Below are positions 9,646 through 17,453 of a stretch of DNA of 64,000 nt, piece by piece. How positions within the stretch are numbered: the first letter of the stretch is position 1; each line of letters starts with the position of its first letter. This stretch comes from Novosphingobium sp. G106 (GTDB taxonomy: Bacteria; Pseudomonadota; Alphaproteobacteria; Sphingomonadales; Sphingomonadaceae), in contig NZ_JAHOOZ010000001.1 in NCBI RefSeq assembly GCF_019075875.1, forward strand, positions 5,522,001-5,586,000, in the 5' to 3' direction. Made by a program: the position numbers and the translations under genes. Under the pieces are notes generated by a model. It was not told where the DNA came from. It saw nothing but the letters and a program-made list of their open reading frames with translations, and did no database searches.

Positions 9646-10352
9646 TGAATGAAGATGATCGCCAGCAGCGCCGGTATGACTAGCCCCGCGCCGACCAGCG
9701 GCCATGTGATCGTGCGCTTGGCGGCGTGCAGCCAAAGCAGCACGAGCCCGGTCAGTGCGAAGACCAGGCAGGCCGCGGCGAACACGTCGATGAACCAGGC
9801 CCAAGCCTTGCCCGCGTTGCGGCCCTTGTGGAGGTCGTTGAGGTAGGAGACCCAGCCGCGATCCGTGTCCTCGCTGGTGACTTCGCCGGTGGCACGGTCG
9901 AGCGAGACCCAGGCGTCGCCGCCTGGGCGCGGCAAGGGCAGGTAGACCGCGTCGATCGACCATTCGGCCGGAACGTCGGTCCTGACCTTGAATTCCTTGC
10001 CGACCCATTCGGCGAGCTTGGGCGGCAGCGGTTTCTTGCTGTCGGGCTTGTCGTCCGGCGCGATCAGCGGCAGCAACGGGACAGGCAGGTGCGCCGCGTG
10101 CTCGGTGGTTACGGGCTTCGCCTCGATGTCCGCAGCGTGGTTGAGCGTGAAGCCGGTAGCCGCGAACAGCAGCAGCCCGATCAGGCTGATCGCCGAGCTC
10201 ATCCAGTGGACGGTGATCGCCATGCGCAGCCAGTAGGACTTACGGCTCTTGGCTCGCGGGTTAGCGTTCGGCGTCGGGTCGGGCATCGGCGCCGCGGTTT
10301 CCTGCACTTTGAGGGTCGAATCGACAAGCCGCATATCGCGAACGATTCGCAT
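9642..10352 (-). CDS. PepSY-associated membrane protein
   Basis: 236 residues from the ATG at 10352; alternative starts are 10334 and 10286, and none has a clear Shine-Dalgarno. The layout is a cytoplasmic basic lead, first transmembrane helix (WLRMAITVHWMSSAISLIGLL), an extracytoplasmic domain with a PepSY-like DAVYLPLPRPGGDAWVSLDR element, a DLHKGR motif, and two C-terminal helices. PepSY transmembrane proteins of this size occur next to ApbE and TonB receptors and are thought to take part in metal reduction. It overlaps the downstream apbE gene and is probably its transcription partner. Confidence 0.8.
   Translation of the reverse strand: MRIVRDMRLVDSTLKVQETAAPMPDPTPNANPRAKSRKSYWLRMAITVHWMSSAISLIGLLLFAATGFTLNHAADIEAKPVTTEHAAHLPVPLLPLIAPDDKPDSKKPLPPKLAEWVGKEFKVRTDVPAEWSIDAVYLPLPRPGGDAWVSLDRATGEVTSEDTDRGWVSYLNDLHKGRNAGKAWAWFIDVFAAACLVFALTGLVLLWLHAAKRTITWPLVGAGLVIPALLAIIFIH
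10338..10350. promoter_or_regulatory. Palindrome GCGAA-N3-TTCGC at the PepSY/apbE start (possible Fur-type site)
   Basis: GCGAACGATTCGC is a 5-bp-arm inverted repeat that ends on the annotated start codon of the PepSY gene. On the minus strand it reads TGCGAATCGTTCGCG, which resembles iron-box-like motifs upstream of TonB receptors in related bacteria. If it is an operator, the true start codon is more likely at 10334 or 10286. Function not shown. Confidence 0.3.
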
Positions 10353-10399
10353 TTACAACACGGAACGCCGCAGTGAGGGCTCCGATCCCCGCAGAAAAC

Positions 10400-10424
10400 G
10401 GAACCTTGGGGGCATCGCGTGGTT
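10400..10424 (+). promoter_or_regulatory. Possible EcfG-type (general stress) promoter for the UrcA gene
   Basis: GGAAC at 10400-10404 is followed after 16 bases by GGTT (10421-10424). The alphaproteobacterial EcfG consensus is GGAAC-N16/17-CGTT, so one base differs. The start codon lies about 43 bases further, a normal leader length. Inference from motif only. Confidence 0.35.
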
Positions 10425-10466
10425 CGTCATGCGGGAGTGGGGACAGAGAACCGAAAGGACCTTCTT

Positions 10467-10883
10467 ATGTCCCGCTTGATGATCGCCGGTGCCCTCGCCC
10501 TCGCAGCTACGCTGCCGCTCGCTCCGGCCATGGCCCAACCTGACTATTCGGGGGCCGGCTATTACTCGGACGATCCTTCGATCACCGTCACTGCGCCGCG
10601 CATGCGCCACGAGGGCCGCACCTCGACCGGCGCGCCGATCCGCGTGGTCGAGACCGATAGCGTGGTCTATACGCGCGACCTCAATCTCAACACCCGCGCG
10701 GGCCGCCGCGAACTCGACCTGCGCGTTGCGGCTGCTGCCGATGAGGCCTGCAGCTTCCTCGACCAGCACTATCCGATGGACAACGCCCTCGATACGCCGC
10801 GCGAATGCCGCAGCAATGCGGTGAACATGGCCCAGGCGCAGGTCCGCGATGCCGTCGAGCGTGCGGCGCTCTACGGCGATTGA
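10467..10883 (+). CDS. UrcA family protein (secreted, unknown function)
   Basis: 138 residues. The start at 10467 has a GAAAGGACC ribosome site and gives a clean signal peptide (MSRLMIAGALALAATLPLAPAMA, cleaved before QPDY). The mature part shows the family features: a VVYTRDLNLNT strand, RAGRRELDLRVAAAADEAC helix, and two Cys (in EACSFL and PRECRS) that could form a disulfide, closed by the RDAVERA helix. UrcA-family proteins are small, periplasmic and common in Sphingomonadales and Caulobacterales; no biochemical role is known to me. A terminator hairpin follows directly. Confidence 0.8.
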   Translation: MSRLMIAGALALAATLPLAPAMAQPDYSGAGYYSDDPSITVTAPRMRHEGRTSTGAPIRVVETDSVVYTRDLNLNTRAGRRELDLRVAAAADEACSFLDQHYPMDNALDTPRECRSNAVNMAQAQVRDAVERAALYGD

Positions 10884-10893
10884 AGTTCGTCAC

Positions 10894-10922
10894 CCCCTCC
10901 CGCCCCATGCGGGAGGGGTTTT
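10894..10922 (+). terminator. Rho-independent terminator after UrcA gene
   Basis: A perfect 10-bp stem (CCCCTCCCGC / GCGGGAGGGG) with a 5-nt loop is followed by TTTT, 11 bases after the UrcA stop. The same stem arms recur in the palindromes at 15389-15490, so this terminator may derive from a dispersed palindromic repeat. Confidence 0.85.
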
Positions 10923-10981
10923 CGCTGCGGGAAAATGCCGATCAGGCGTATCATGTCCTCCCAAAAACGGTGGAGGATGCG

Positions 10982-11185
10982 ATGACGGAACATGTCTACA
11001 AGCTCACCGAAATCGTCGGCACGTCGCACGACAGCCATGACGCGGCGGTCAAGGCGGCTCTGGCGCGCGCCAGGCAGTCCTTGCGCAACATCCGCTGGTT
11101 CGAGGTCGTCGGCCAGCGCGGCTATATCGACGGCGAAACCGTGATCCACCAGGTGACGCTGAAGATCGGCTTCACCCTCGAATAA
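10982..11185 (+). CDS. Dodecin (flavin-storage protein)
   Basis: 67 residues, the normal size. GGAGG lies 9 bases ahead of the ATG. The fold is one helix flanked by strands: VYKLTEIVGTS, helix AAVKAALARARQSL, then IRWFEVVGQRG and VIHQVTLKIGF. Trp39 and Gln57 occupy the positions that sandwich the flavin rings in characterised dodecins. The protein assembles into a hollow dodecamer that binds riboflavin or FMN and is thought to buffer free flavins. Nearby apbE (8668-9645) also concerns flavins, though no operon link is visible. Confidence 0.93.
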   Translation: MTEHVYKLTEIVGTSHDSHDAAVKAALARARQSLRNIRWFEVVGQRGYIDGETVIHQVTLKIGFTLE

Positions 11186-11191
11186 CGCACC

Positions 11192-12112
11192 TCAGTAGGC
11201 GAGCTTAAGCCCCGGCCGCGGCCAATCGACTGCGACCAGCGTGCCGTAGCCCGACAGGGTGATGTAGGCGGTCTTCATGTCCGGCCCGCCGAAGGCAATG
11301 TTCGTGCAATAAGGCTCGGGCGCCTCGTGGAACTCCAGGAGGCCGCCTTCGGGCGAGAATACGCTGATGCCCGCGGCGACCAGCGACGCGACGCAAATGT
11401 TGCCGTTGGCCTCGATCGCCATCGAATCGAAGCGCTGGTAGCCGGTCGGCCCGCCGATGAAGCGGCCGCCGGCGGGCGAGGGCCAGGGCTCCTTCTGCAC
11501 TTGGCCCGGTGAGAGGATCGGCCACGCCCAGACGCGCCCCGTCTCGGTCTCCGAGGCATAGAGCACATTGCCGTCGGGCGAGAGGCCGACGCCATTAGGC
11601 GTGATCATCGGAAACGCGACCTCGCGGATGAACGAGCCGTCCTCGGCCGCGTAGAAAATCGCGCCGCGGTCCATCAGCCGGTCGTAGCTCTTGCCGTGGT
11701 CGGTGAAGTAGAAGCCGCCCTTGCCGTCGAACACGATGTCGTTGGGGCCGGTGATCGCGATGTCGCCGCAGTGCGTGTAAAGCATCTGCACCGCGCCCGA
11801 GGACAGGTCGACGCGCTGGATGCCGGCGTTGTGGTAGTTATCGGCCTTGCCGTGCGGGCGGGTGTAGCCGTCTTCCTCGTACACCCAGTTGAAGCCGCCG
11901 TTGTTGCAGACGTAGACGCAGTTGTTCGGCCCCAGCGCCGCGCCGTTCGGTCCGCCGCCGAGTTCGGCGACGACTTCGCGGCGGCCGTCCAGCTGGCAGC
12001 GCACGAGCCGCGCGCCCTCGATCTCGACCACCAGCACCGAACCGTCGGGCATGACGATCGGGCCTTCGGGAAAGCGGAGGCCGTTGGTGATCTCGCGTGC
12101 CTGCAATTTCAT
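11192..12112 (-). CDS. SMP-30/gluconolactonase/LRE family hydrolase
   Basis: 306 residues forming a six-bladed propeller. Divalent-metal ligands of the family are visible: Glu in the N-terminal FPEGPIVMPDGS, Asn in ITPNGVGLSPDG, and Asp in GYQRFDSMAIEANG. Such enzymes open lactones of sugars or other hydroxy acids. Gene starts 4 bases after the stop of the 3-hydroxyisobutyrate dehydrogenase-like gene and is the last gene of the minus-strand catabolic cluster, so a lactone intermediate in the same pathway is plausible. Substrate not predictable. Confidence 0.82.
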   Translation of the reverse strand: MKLQAREITNGLRFPEGPIVMPDGSVLVVEIEGARLVRCQLDGRREVVAELGGGPNGAALGPNNCVYVCNNGGFNWVYEEDGYTRPHGKADNYHNAGIQRVDLSSGAVQMLYTHCGDIAITGPNDIVFDGKGGFYFTDHGKSYDRLMDRGAIFYAAEDGSFIREVAFPMITPNGVGLSPDGNVLYASETETGRVWAWPILSPGQVQKEPWPSPAGGRFIGGPTGYQRFDSMAIEANGNICVASLVAAGISVFSPEGGLLEFHEAPEPYCTNIAFGGPDMKTAYITLSGYGTLVAVDWPRPGLKLAY

Positions 12113-12116
12113 GCGC

Positions 12117-12998
12117 TTAACCCTTCTTCCCGATCAGTTCGATGATGGCCGGGAAGTATTTGTCGCCAAGCCCTTCGTCCACCGCCTGCTTGTAATATTG
12201 CGCCGCACGGTTCGCCATGCGCGGCTCGACGCCCATTTCGCCGGCCAGCTCGATCGCATAGCCGAGGTCCTTGAGCACATAGGGCGAAGGGAAGGCCTTC
12301 TCGGGGAACTGGCGCGGGACCATGGCCTTGAGCCCGTGATTCTGCAGCGCGAAAGAGTTGCCCGAGCCGAGGCCCACGGCTTCCACCAGCTTGGCCGGGG
12401 CTACGCCGGCGCGCTCGGCGACGACCATCATCTCGGCGATTGCGGCGACGTTCTCGAACAGCAAGGTATTGTTGATCAGCTTGACCACCTGGCCGCAGCC
12501 GACGTCGCCGCAATGGGTGACGTCGCTGCCCATGTAGCCGAGCAGCGGGGCGATCCGCGCGAACAGATCGTCACTGGCGCCGACGGTGATCGACAGCGTG
12601 CCGTCCTGCGCCGCCTGTCGGGTGCGGGCGACCGGCGCGTCGGCGAACAGCATGCCGGCTTCGGCGAGGGCGGCGGCGACCTGGCGGGCATCTGCGACGC
12701 CGGTGGTCGACATGTCGGCGACGATCGTCCCCGGCTTGCCGTTGGCAGCGATGTCGGCACAGACGGCAGCGACCTGCTTGCCGCCGGGCAGCGAGAGGAA
12801 GATCACGTCGGCATTCTGCGCGACCTCGGCGACCGAGCTGGCGGCGATTGCACCCAGGTCGACCGTCTCCTGCAACGCGGCCTCGCTCATGTCGAAAGCA
12901 TGGACCTTGCCCGCATGCTTGCGCACGACGTTGCGGCTCATCGGTCCGCCCATGACGCCGAGGCCGATAAAGCCGAGGGTGGGGGTGTCGTCACTCAT
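12117..12998 (-). CDS. NAD(P)-dependent oxidoreductase, 3-hydroxyisobutyrate dehydrogenase family
   Basis: 293 residues. N-terminal Rossmann motif GFIGLGVMGGPMSRN, the substrate loop ADMSTTGVADARQVAAALAE, then ADAPVARTRQAAQDGTLSI and the catalytic Lys in the GCGQVVKLINN helix. Members oxidise or reduce beta-hydroxy acids such as 3-hydroxyisobutyrate, tartronate semialdehyde or their analogues. It sits in a row with two CoA-transferase genes upstream (34-base gap) and SMP-30 downstream, so it likely acts on the same branched or hydroxylated acid. Usual SGTVGAA-like substrate motif is altered to ARTRQAA, so the substrate may be unusual. Confidence 0.85.
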   Translation of the reverse strand: MSDDTPTLGFIGLGVMGGPMSRNVVRKHAGKVHAFDMSEAALQETVDLGAIAASSVAEVAQNADVIFLSLPGGKQVAAVCADIAANGKPGTIVADMSTTGVADARQVAAALAEAGMLFADAPVARTRQAAQDGTLSITVGASDDLFARIAPLLGYMGSDVTHCGDVGCGQVVKLINNTLLFENVAAIAEMMVVAERAGVAPAKLVEAVGLGSGNSFALQNHGLKAMVPRQFPEKAFPSPYVLKDLGYAIELAGEMGVEPRMANRAAQYYKQAVDEGLGDKYFPAIIELIGKKG

Positions 12999-13032
12999 GT
13001 CCTGTTATCCTCTCCGCGCTTCCCTGGCGCGA

Positions 13033-14226
13033 TCAGTAGATGACTTCGGCCTCTTCCAGCGCCGTCCGCTCGTCGCGTCCCAGGCCCAGCAGCTCGCCGT
13101 AGACGTAGTCCTCGTCCTCGCCGAGCTTGGGGGTGCCGCGATGGATGCCGATCTCGGCGCCCTTCGAGAGCCGCATCGGCACGCCGACCGCTGCGCGGTG
13201 CTTGCCGTCGGGCTCCTGCACTTCGCAGATCGCGCCGCGCGCGCGCAGGTGCGGGTCGGCGGCGATCTCGGGCGTGGTCCACGAGGCGTGGGCGGCGATG
13301 CCGGCGTCCTGGAGCATTTCGGCAATATCGTCGGCGGGCAGTGTCGTGGTCCAGGCCGAGAGGATCGGCTCTAGCACGGCGCGGTTGGCATGGCGGTCGG
13401 TCGACTTGGCAAAGCGCGGATCGCCGGCGAGGCCGGGTTCGTCGATGATGCTCGCCAGCGCCTGCCACTCTTCGTCGGTGGCGACGGCGATCGAGACCCA
13501 GCGGTCCTCGCCCTGCGCCGGATAGACGCCGTGGGGGGCCATGGCGAGGTGGTCGTTGCCGATGCGGTGCGGTTCCTGCCCGGCCGCGGCGAGTAGCAGC
13601 GCTTCGCCGAGCAGCGAGCTTGCCACTTCGCGCGCCGAGACGTCGACCAGTCCCCCCCGGCCTGTCGCGCGGCGACGCTGGAGCGCGGCCATCACCGCGA
13701 CCGCGCTATTCATACCCACCGTGTGATCCATGACGTGCCGCATCTCGACCGGTGGGCCATCCGCATAGCCGGTCATCTCGCCGAGCCCGCCCCAGGCGCC
13801 GAACAGCGGCGCATAACCGGCGAAGTGCTTGTCGGGTCCGCTCTGCCCCGAGGAGGAAACGCAGAGCATGATGATGTCCTGCTTGACCGCCTGCAGATCC
13901 TCGAAGCCGAGGCCGAGCCGGCCGATCACGCCGGGGCGGAAGCTCTCGGCCGCGATGTCGGATACCGCGACCAGCCGCTTGGCCAGCGCCACGCCCTCGG
14001 GCTTCTTCAGGTTGATCCGCACCGACAGCTTGGTCGAGGCGACCTGGTCGAAGGTCGCCGGGCCCATCCGGCCATAGACCGGGTGCGGCTTGCGGAAGGC
14101 GTCGGGGCGCATCGCGCTCTCGACCTTGATGACCTCGGCGCCGAGCTGCGACAGCAGATGCGTGCAGAACGGCCCGGCGTTGTGCACGGTGAAATCGGCG
14201 ATGCGGATGCCGTGGAGCGGTTTCAT
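13033..14226 (-). CDS. CaiB/BaiF family (class III) CoA-transferase, catalytic-type
   Basis: 397 residues; start at 14226 has GGAGG 6 bases ahead and follows the upstream CoA-transferase stop within one base. The class III pattern is complete: the N-terminal GIRIADFTVHNAGPFCTHLLSQLGAEVIKVE, SVRINLKKPEG, and the catalytic Asp in HVMDHTVGMNSAVAVMAAL followed by RRRATGRGGLVDVS. Class III enzymes move CoA between carboxylic acids through an aspartyl-CoA thioester. The tight tandem arrangement with a second, degenerate copy (14228-15373) suggests a heteromeric enzyme. Part of the GntR-linked catabolic cluster. Confidence 0.9.
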   Translation of the reverse strand: MKPLHGIRIADFTVHNAGPFCTHLLSQLGAEVIKVESAMRPDAFRKPHPVYGRMGPATFDQVASTKLSVRINLKKPEGVALAKRLVAVSDIAAESFRPGVIGRLGLGFEDLQAVKQDIIMLCVSSSGQSGPDKHFAGYAPLFGAWGGLGEMTGYADGPPVEMRHVMDHTVGMNSAVAVMAALQRRRATGRGGLVDVSAREVASSLLGEALLLAAAGQEPHRIGNDHLAMAPHGVYPAQGEDRWVSIAVATDEEWQALASIIDEPGLAGDPRFAKSTDRHANRAVLEPILSAWTTTLPADDIAEMLQDAGIAAHASWTTPEIAADPHLRARGAICEVQEPDGKHRAAVGVPMRLSKGAEIGIHRGTPKLGEDEDYVYGELLGLGRDERTALEEAEVIY

Positions 14227-14227
14227 G

Positions 14228-15373
14228 TCAGGCCTCCGCTCGTGCGAGATCATATTCGCCGAGCGCCGGCGGACCGCTTTCGAGCCGCAGCGCCGCGCCG
14301 TCGAACTGGAACGGCGAGACCAGCATGTCGAACACCCCGGCGCCGGTCTCGATCGGCTGGAACAGCCCGCGCACCTTCTCGTGCGGATCGCGCACGACTT
14401 CGGCGGGGGTGTAGTATTTCGCCAGCGGCACCGACAGCGCCTGGCCCTCGCGTACGATGTCCTCGACCTTGCGGACCGCTGCCCATGCGCGGATGTGCTG
14501 GTTGATCATCGGACCCTGGCGGCTGCGTTCGAGCGAGTCTTCGAGCGCCGGATCGAGCGCCCATTCGGGCTCGCCGAGCAGCTTGACCAGCCCGTGCCAC
14601 TGCCGCTGCTCGAGCGTCAGCAGTTCAACATAGCCGTCGGCGCAGGGGATCACCCCGCCATAGCGGAACGAGCGTTCGACGCGGTGCTCGATCGATCCAT
14701 CGCCGAGCCGTTGGATCGCGAAAGCGCCGACCGCAAGTGTCGCATCCTGGCTGGCAATATCGACGAACTGGCCGCCCGCCTCGGGCCGCACCCAGAGCGC
14801 GGCGAGCGCACCGAGCGCAGTGGCTATGCCGCCCTGCATCGAGCCGAAATGACCGTGGACCTTGAGCGGCGCGCGGTCGGGAAACATCTCGACCGCGAGC
14901 CCGTTGGGCAGAAGATAGCCTTCGCCCGAGGCGTGCTGGACCTGGATGTCCTCGCCCTTCCATTCGGCCTTGGCGCCATAGGCGCCGAAGGGCAGAACCG
15001 AGACATGGATCAGGTCGGGATGGCGCTGCACCACGCCCGCTTCGTCGAGACCCAGCGCGGGGCGTTCGCTGAGCGGTGTGTCATCAATCAGAATATCCGC
15101 TTCGCTCAGCAGTGCGGTCAGGGTTGCGCGGCCATGCTCGGTATCGAGCTCACAGACGCGGCTGCGGAAACCGGCAGCGAGATAGGCGAACAGCGCGGAG
15201 ACCTCGTCCGTGAGGAACGGCGGCTGGCGGCGCAGCGGAGTGCCTTGTGGCGGCTCGACCAGGATCACCTCGGCGCCCATCGTGCCGAGCAGCCGCCCGG
15301 CATAGGCCGCAGCGACACCGCGCGCGGTGAGGATGATGCGCAGGCCGGTGAGTGGGGCGTTGGATTCAGTCAT
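14228..15373 (-). CDS. CaiB/BaiF family CoA-transferase-like protein lacking the catalytic Asp
   Basis: 381 residues with the class III CoA-transferase fold: GLRIILTARGVAAAYAGRLL and GAEVILVEPPQG at the N-terminus and RSRVCELDTEHGRA. At the active site, alignment on the conserved Gly and the following ALAAL/GGQFVDIAS places Ser (HFGSMQGGIAT) where the sister genes at 13033 and 19154 have Asp. The CoA-binding surroundings remain. It is therefore probably a structural or regulatory subunit partnered with the product of 13033-14226; heteromeric class III transferases such as BbsEF are known. A divergent enzyme with another nucleophile is the alternative. Confidence 0.82.
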   Translation of the reverse strand: MTESNAPLTGLRIILTARGVAAAYAGRLLGTMGAEVILVEPPQGTPLRRQPPFLTDEVSALFAYLAAGFRSRVCELDTEHGRATLTALLSEADILIDDTPLSERPALGLDEAGVVQRHPDLIHVSVLPFGAYGAKAEWKGEDIQVQHASGEGYLLPNGLAVEMFPDRAPLKVHGHFGSMQGGIATALGALAALWVRPEAGGQFVDIASQDATLAVGAFAIQRLGDGSIEHRVERSFRYGGVIPCADGYVELLTLEQRQWHGLVKLLGEPEWALDPALEDSLERSRQGPMINQHIRAWAAVRKVEDIVREGQALSVPLAKYYTPAEVVRDPHEKVRGLFQPIETGAGVFDMLVSPFQFDGAALRLESGPPALGEYDLARAEA

Positions 15374-15388
15374 CGATGATCAGCCAAT

Positions 15389-15490
15389 CCCCCTCCCGCT
15401 TGCGGGAGGGGTTAGGGGTGGGCAAGTGCGGCAAGACAGGGCGCCGGATCGACAGGCCCACCCCCGGCCCCTCCCGCAAGCGGGAGGGGG
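15389..15490. repeat. Pair of GC-rich palindromes in inverted orientation (REP-like element)
   Basis: Two hairpins, 15389-15411 and 15468-15490, each with arms CCCCTCCCGC / GCGGGAGGGG and a 2-base centre, face each other; the sequence between them carries complementary flanks (GGTTAGGGGTGGG-like and CCCACCCCCGGCC). The whole unit is an imperfect 100-bp inverted repeat lying between the CoA-transferase start at 15373 and the dehydratase stop at 15512. The same arms form the terminator at 10894. This looks like a dispersed bacterial interspersed palindrome; it may stabilise or end the dehydratase transcript. Confidence 0.75.
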
Positions 15491-15511
15491 CGGCGCCGTC
15501 CGGCGAGCCGA

Positions 15512-16711
15512 TCAGCGCACCACTGGCAGTTCGAGATCCAGCCCCGAACCGTCGACGAACACCTTCGTCTGCGGATCGAGCGACGGCAGGATCACGGTTG
15601 CCAGGCCCGGCGTGGTCAGTTCGCCGCGCTGGTTCTCGCCCTTGATCTCGATGTCGACGAGCGCGTAGCCGTCCTTCTTGTACTTGCGCGTCACGGTGCC
15701 GCGCGCCCAGGTGCAGTCGCCCATCGTGTTGAAGCGGCTCATGCGGGTGCGGATGCGCTTGAGGAAGCCCGCGTCGCCCATCCAGTTGGTGACGAGCGAA
15801 GCCATCCAGGCCGAACGCTGTGGGCCGTAGTCGTAAACGCCGGGGACGCCCACTTCCTTGGCCGTGGACTCGCGGTGATGGCCGATGCCCGTGTACTCGA
15901 TGCCGCCGCCGGCTTCGGGGTTGCGGAAGAAGTGGCCCGGGTGCTTGACCGCGTTCTTGAAGATCACGCCGTGGGTGTGGCCGCGGCCGCAGCCGACGAG
16001 GAAGCCCATCGTGTCCATCAGGCTCAGCGGGCCGCGGACGATCTCGGGCAGCACGTCGCCTTCGTTGACTTCCTCGAAATAGCGGACGTTGCCGCCGCGG
16101 ATGTTCTTCTCTTCGTCGAGGATCGCGTTGTCGATGTGCTCGAATTCCTCGGCGGTGTACTCATGCGTCTTGATGTCGGCATACTTGCCTGCCTCGCGCG
16201 CGGCCTTGCGCTCGTGGCGGGTGCAGGTGCCGAGAGCGCGGCTGACGAGTTCGCCGCGCTGGTTGTAATAGCTCGCCTCGACGTACTGGAGCACGAGCGT
16301 GCCCGAGAACTGGCTTTCCTTGACGTCGACGCCGACGACGCGCTCGATCGCGGTGATGCGGTCGCCCGGACGGATCTGGCGGAAGATTTCCCAGTCGTTG
16401 CCGGCATAAAAGCCGTGGACGCCCGGCAGGCCCCAGCGCGTGCGGCCGACCCAGCCGAAGGCCATCGGGAAGTTCGGGTGCGCGAGCATCGAGCCGTGGC
16501 GCGTCAGGCGGCCGACTTCGAGATCGCGGTAGAGCGGGTTCAGATCACCGATGCCGTTGCAGAAGTTGCGGATCGTGTCCTCGGTCGCGTCCTGCAAATA
16601 GGGGCCCTCGGGGCGCAGTTGCATGCCGATCATGTTCTCGGCCGCCTTGATCGCCTCGGGGGTGATCTTTCCTTCGGCCGCGGCGTGGCCGATGTCGGTT
16701 TCGGTGCTCAT
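15512..16711 (-). CDS. MaoC-like / FAS1-like dehydratase, double hot-dog acyl-CoA hydratase
   Basis: 399 residues from the ATG at 16711, preceded by AGGAG. The N-terminal half has FCNGIGDLNPLYRD and YAGNDWEIFRQIRPGDRITA, the substrate-binding and hot-dog elements of FAS1-like dehydratase domains; the second half has VRYFEEVNEGDVLPE and a second hot-dog with VTNWMGDAGFLKRIR ending in VTRKYKKDG. This architecture is that of R-specific enoyl-CoA hydratases. A perfect palindrome (16777-16788) lies 65 bp upstream and probably controls it. With the CoA-transferases next to it, it would hydrate a CoA-activated unsaturated acid; the compound is not known. Confidence 0.8.
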   Translation of the reverse strand: MSTETDIGHAAAEGKITPEAIKAAENMIGMQLRPEGPYLQDATEDTIRNFCNGIGDLNPLYRDLEVGRLTRHGSMLAHPNFPMAFGWVGRTRWGLPGVHGFYAGNDWEIFRQIRPGDRITAIERVVGVDVKESQFSGTLVLQYVEASYYNQRGELVSRALGTCTRHERKAAREAGKYADIKTHEYTAEEFEHIDNAILDEEKNIRGGNVRYFEEVNEGDVLPEIVRGPLSLMDTMGFLVGCGRGHTHGVIFKNAVKHPGHFFRNPEAGGGIEYTGIGHHRESTAKEVGVPGVYDYGPQRSAWMASLVTNWMGDAGFLKRIRTRMSRFNTMGDCTWARGTVTRKYKKDGYALVDIEIKGENQRGELTTPGLATVILPSLDPQTKVFVDGSGLDLELPVVR

Positions 16712-16776
16712 CGTGTGCTCCTGATGTGGCGCATCGAATGGGCGCCGATGCGAGGGTAGGGAATCGCAGTTGGTGC

Positions 16777-16788
16777 ATAATGCATTAT
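16777..16788. promoter_or_regulatory. GntR-type operator ATAATGCATTAT (copy 1)
   Basis: A perfect 12-bp palindrome upstream of the minus-strand dehydratase gene, within an otherwise GC-rich region. The identical palindrome with flanking ATCTTGA/ATCTTTA recurs at 20406-20417 upstream of the operon that encodes a GntR/FCD regulator. FCD-type GntR proteins bind short AT-rich palindromes with a central TGCA or GTAC type core, so this is a likely operator. Minus-strand GATAAT within it could be a -10 box. Confidence 0.75.
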
Positions 16789-16835
16789 CTTGACGGGTCA
16801 AGCGGTGGAGCGGGGGCCGGCGGCCGTAATAGCGC

Positions 16836-17417
16836 TCAGGCGTTCCAGTCGAACTCGGTGCTGTTCACGATCGATCCGTAGCGGCCGAGGCAGGCGATCG
16901 CGTGCATATGCTCGTCGGGCGTCACGCCGGCGCAGCAGTCTTCGAGGATCACCACTTCATAATCGCGATCATGCGCCTCGCGTGCGCCGGAATGCACCAC
17001 GCCGTTGGTCGAGACGCCGCACATCACGATCCGCTCGATCGCATTGGCGCGCAGGATAGGTTCGAGCGAAGTACCGTAGAATGGGCTTACCCGGTGCTTG
17101 ACCACGTCGAAGTCACCTTCCGCCGGGGCGAGCTCGGGGTGGACCTCGGTGCCCTTGGTGCCGAGCTGGAAGATCCCGTTCTTGCGCGCGCCCGAGAAGA
17201 TCGGCGAGGCCACCGGCGCCTCGCGATAGTCGGGCGAGAATCCGACGCGAACATAGCCGACCTTGGCCCCGGCAGCGCGGGCAGCGGCGATCGCCTTCGC
17301 GGTGTTCTCCAGCACGCCGCGTTCCTTGACCTGCACGCCGTAGGTCTGTGCGTTGAAGCCGTCCTCGGCGACGAGATCGTTCATCATGTCCATGACGAGG
17401 AACAGCGTTTTCTTCAT
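16836..17417 (-). CDS. Isochorismatase-like cysteine hydrolase
   Basis: 193 residues. The catalytic triad of the family is visible: Asp10 (LVMDMMND), Lys107 (DVVKHRVSPF) and Cys133 (IVMCGVSTNGVV), including the cis-peptide-type GVSTN loop. Such enzymes hydrolyse amide or vinyl-ether bonds, for example nicotinamidase, N-carbamoyl hydrolase or isochorismatase. Located 36 bases downstream of the GntR gene in the same direction, so part of the regulated cluster; an amide or carbamoyl substrate may enter the pathway here. Substrate unknown. Confidence 0.87.
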   Translation of the reverse strand: MKKTLFLVMDMMNDLVAEDGFNAQTYGVQVKERGVLENTAKAIAAARAAGAKVGYVRVGFSPDYREAPVASPIFSGARKNGIFQLGTKGTEVHPELAPAEGDFDVVKHRVSPFYGTSLEPILRANAIERIVMCGVSTNGVVHSGAREAHDRDYEVVILEDCCAGVTPDEHMHAIACLGRYGSIVNSTEFDWNA

Positions 17418-17453
17418 GTTTCCAGGGCTTTCAGTCTCGATTGAATGAAGCGG

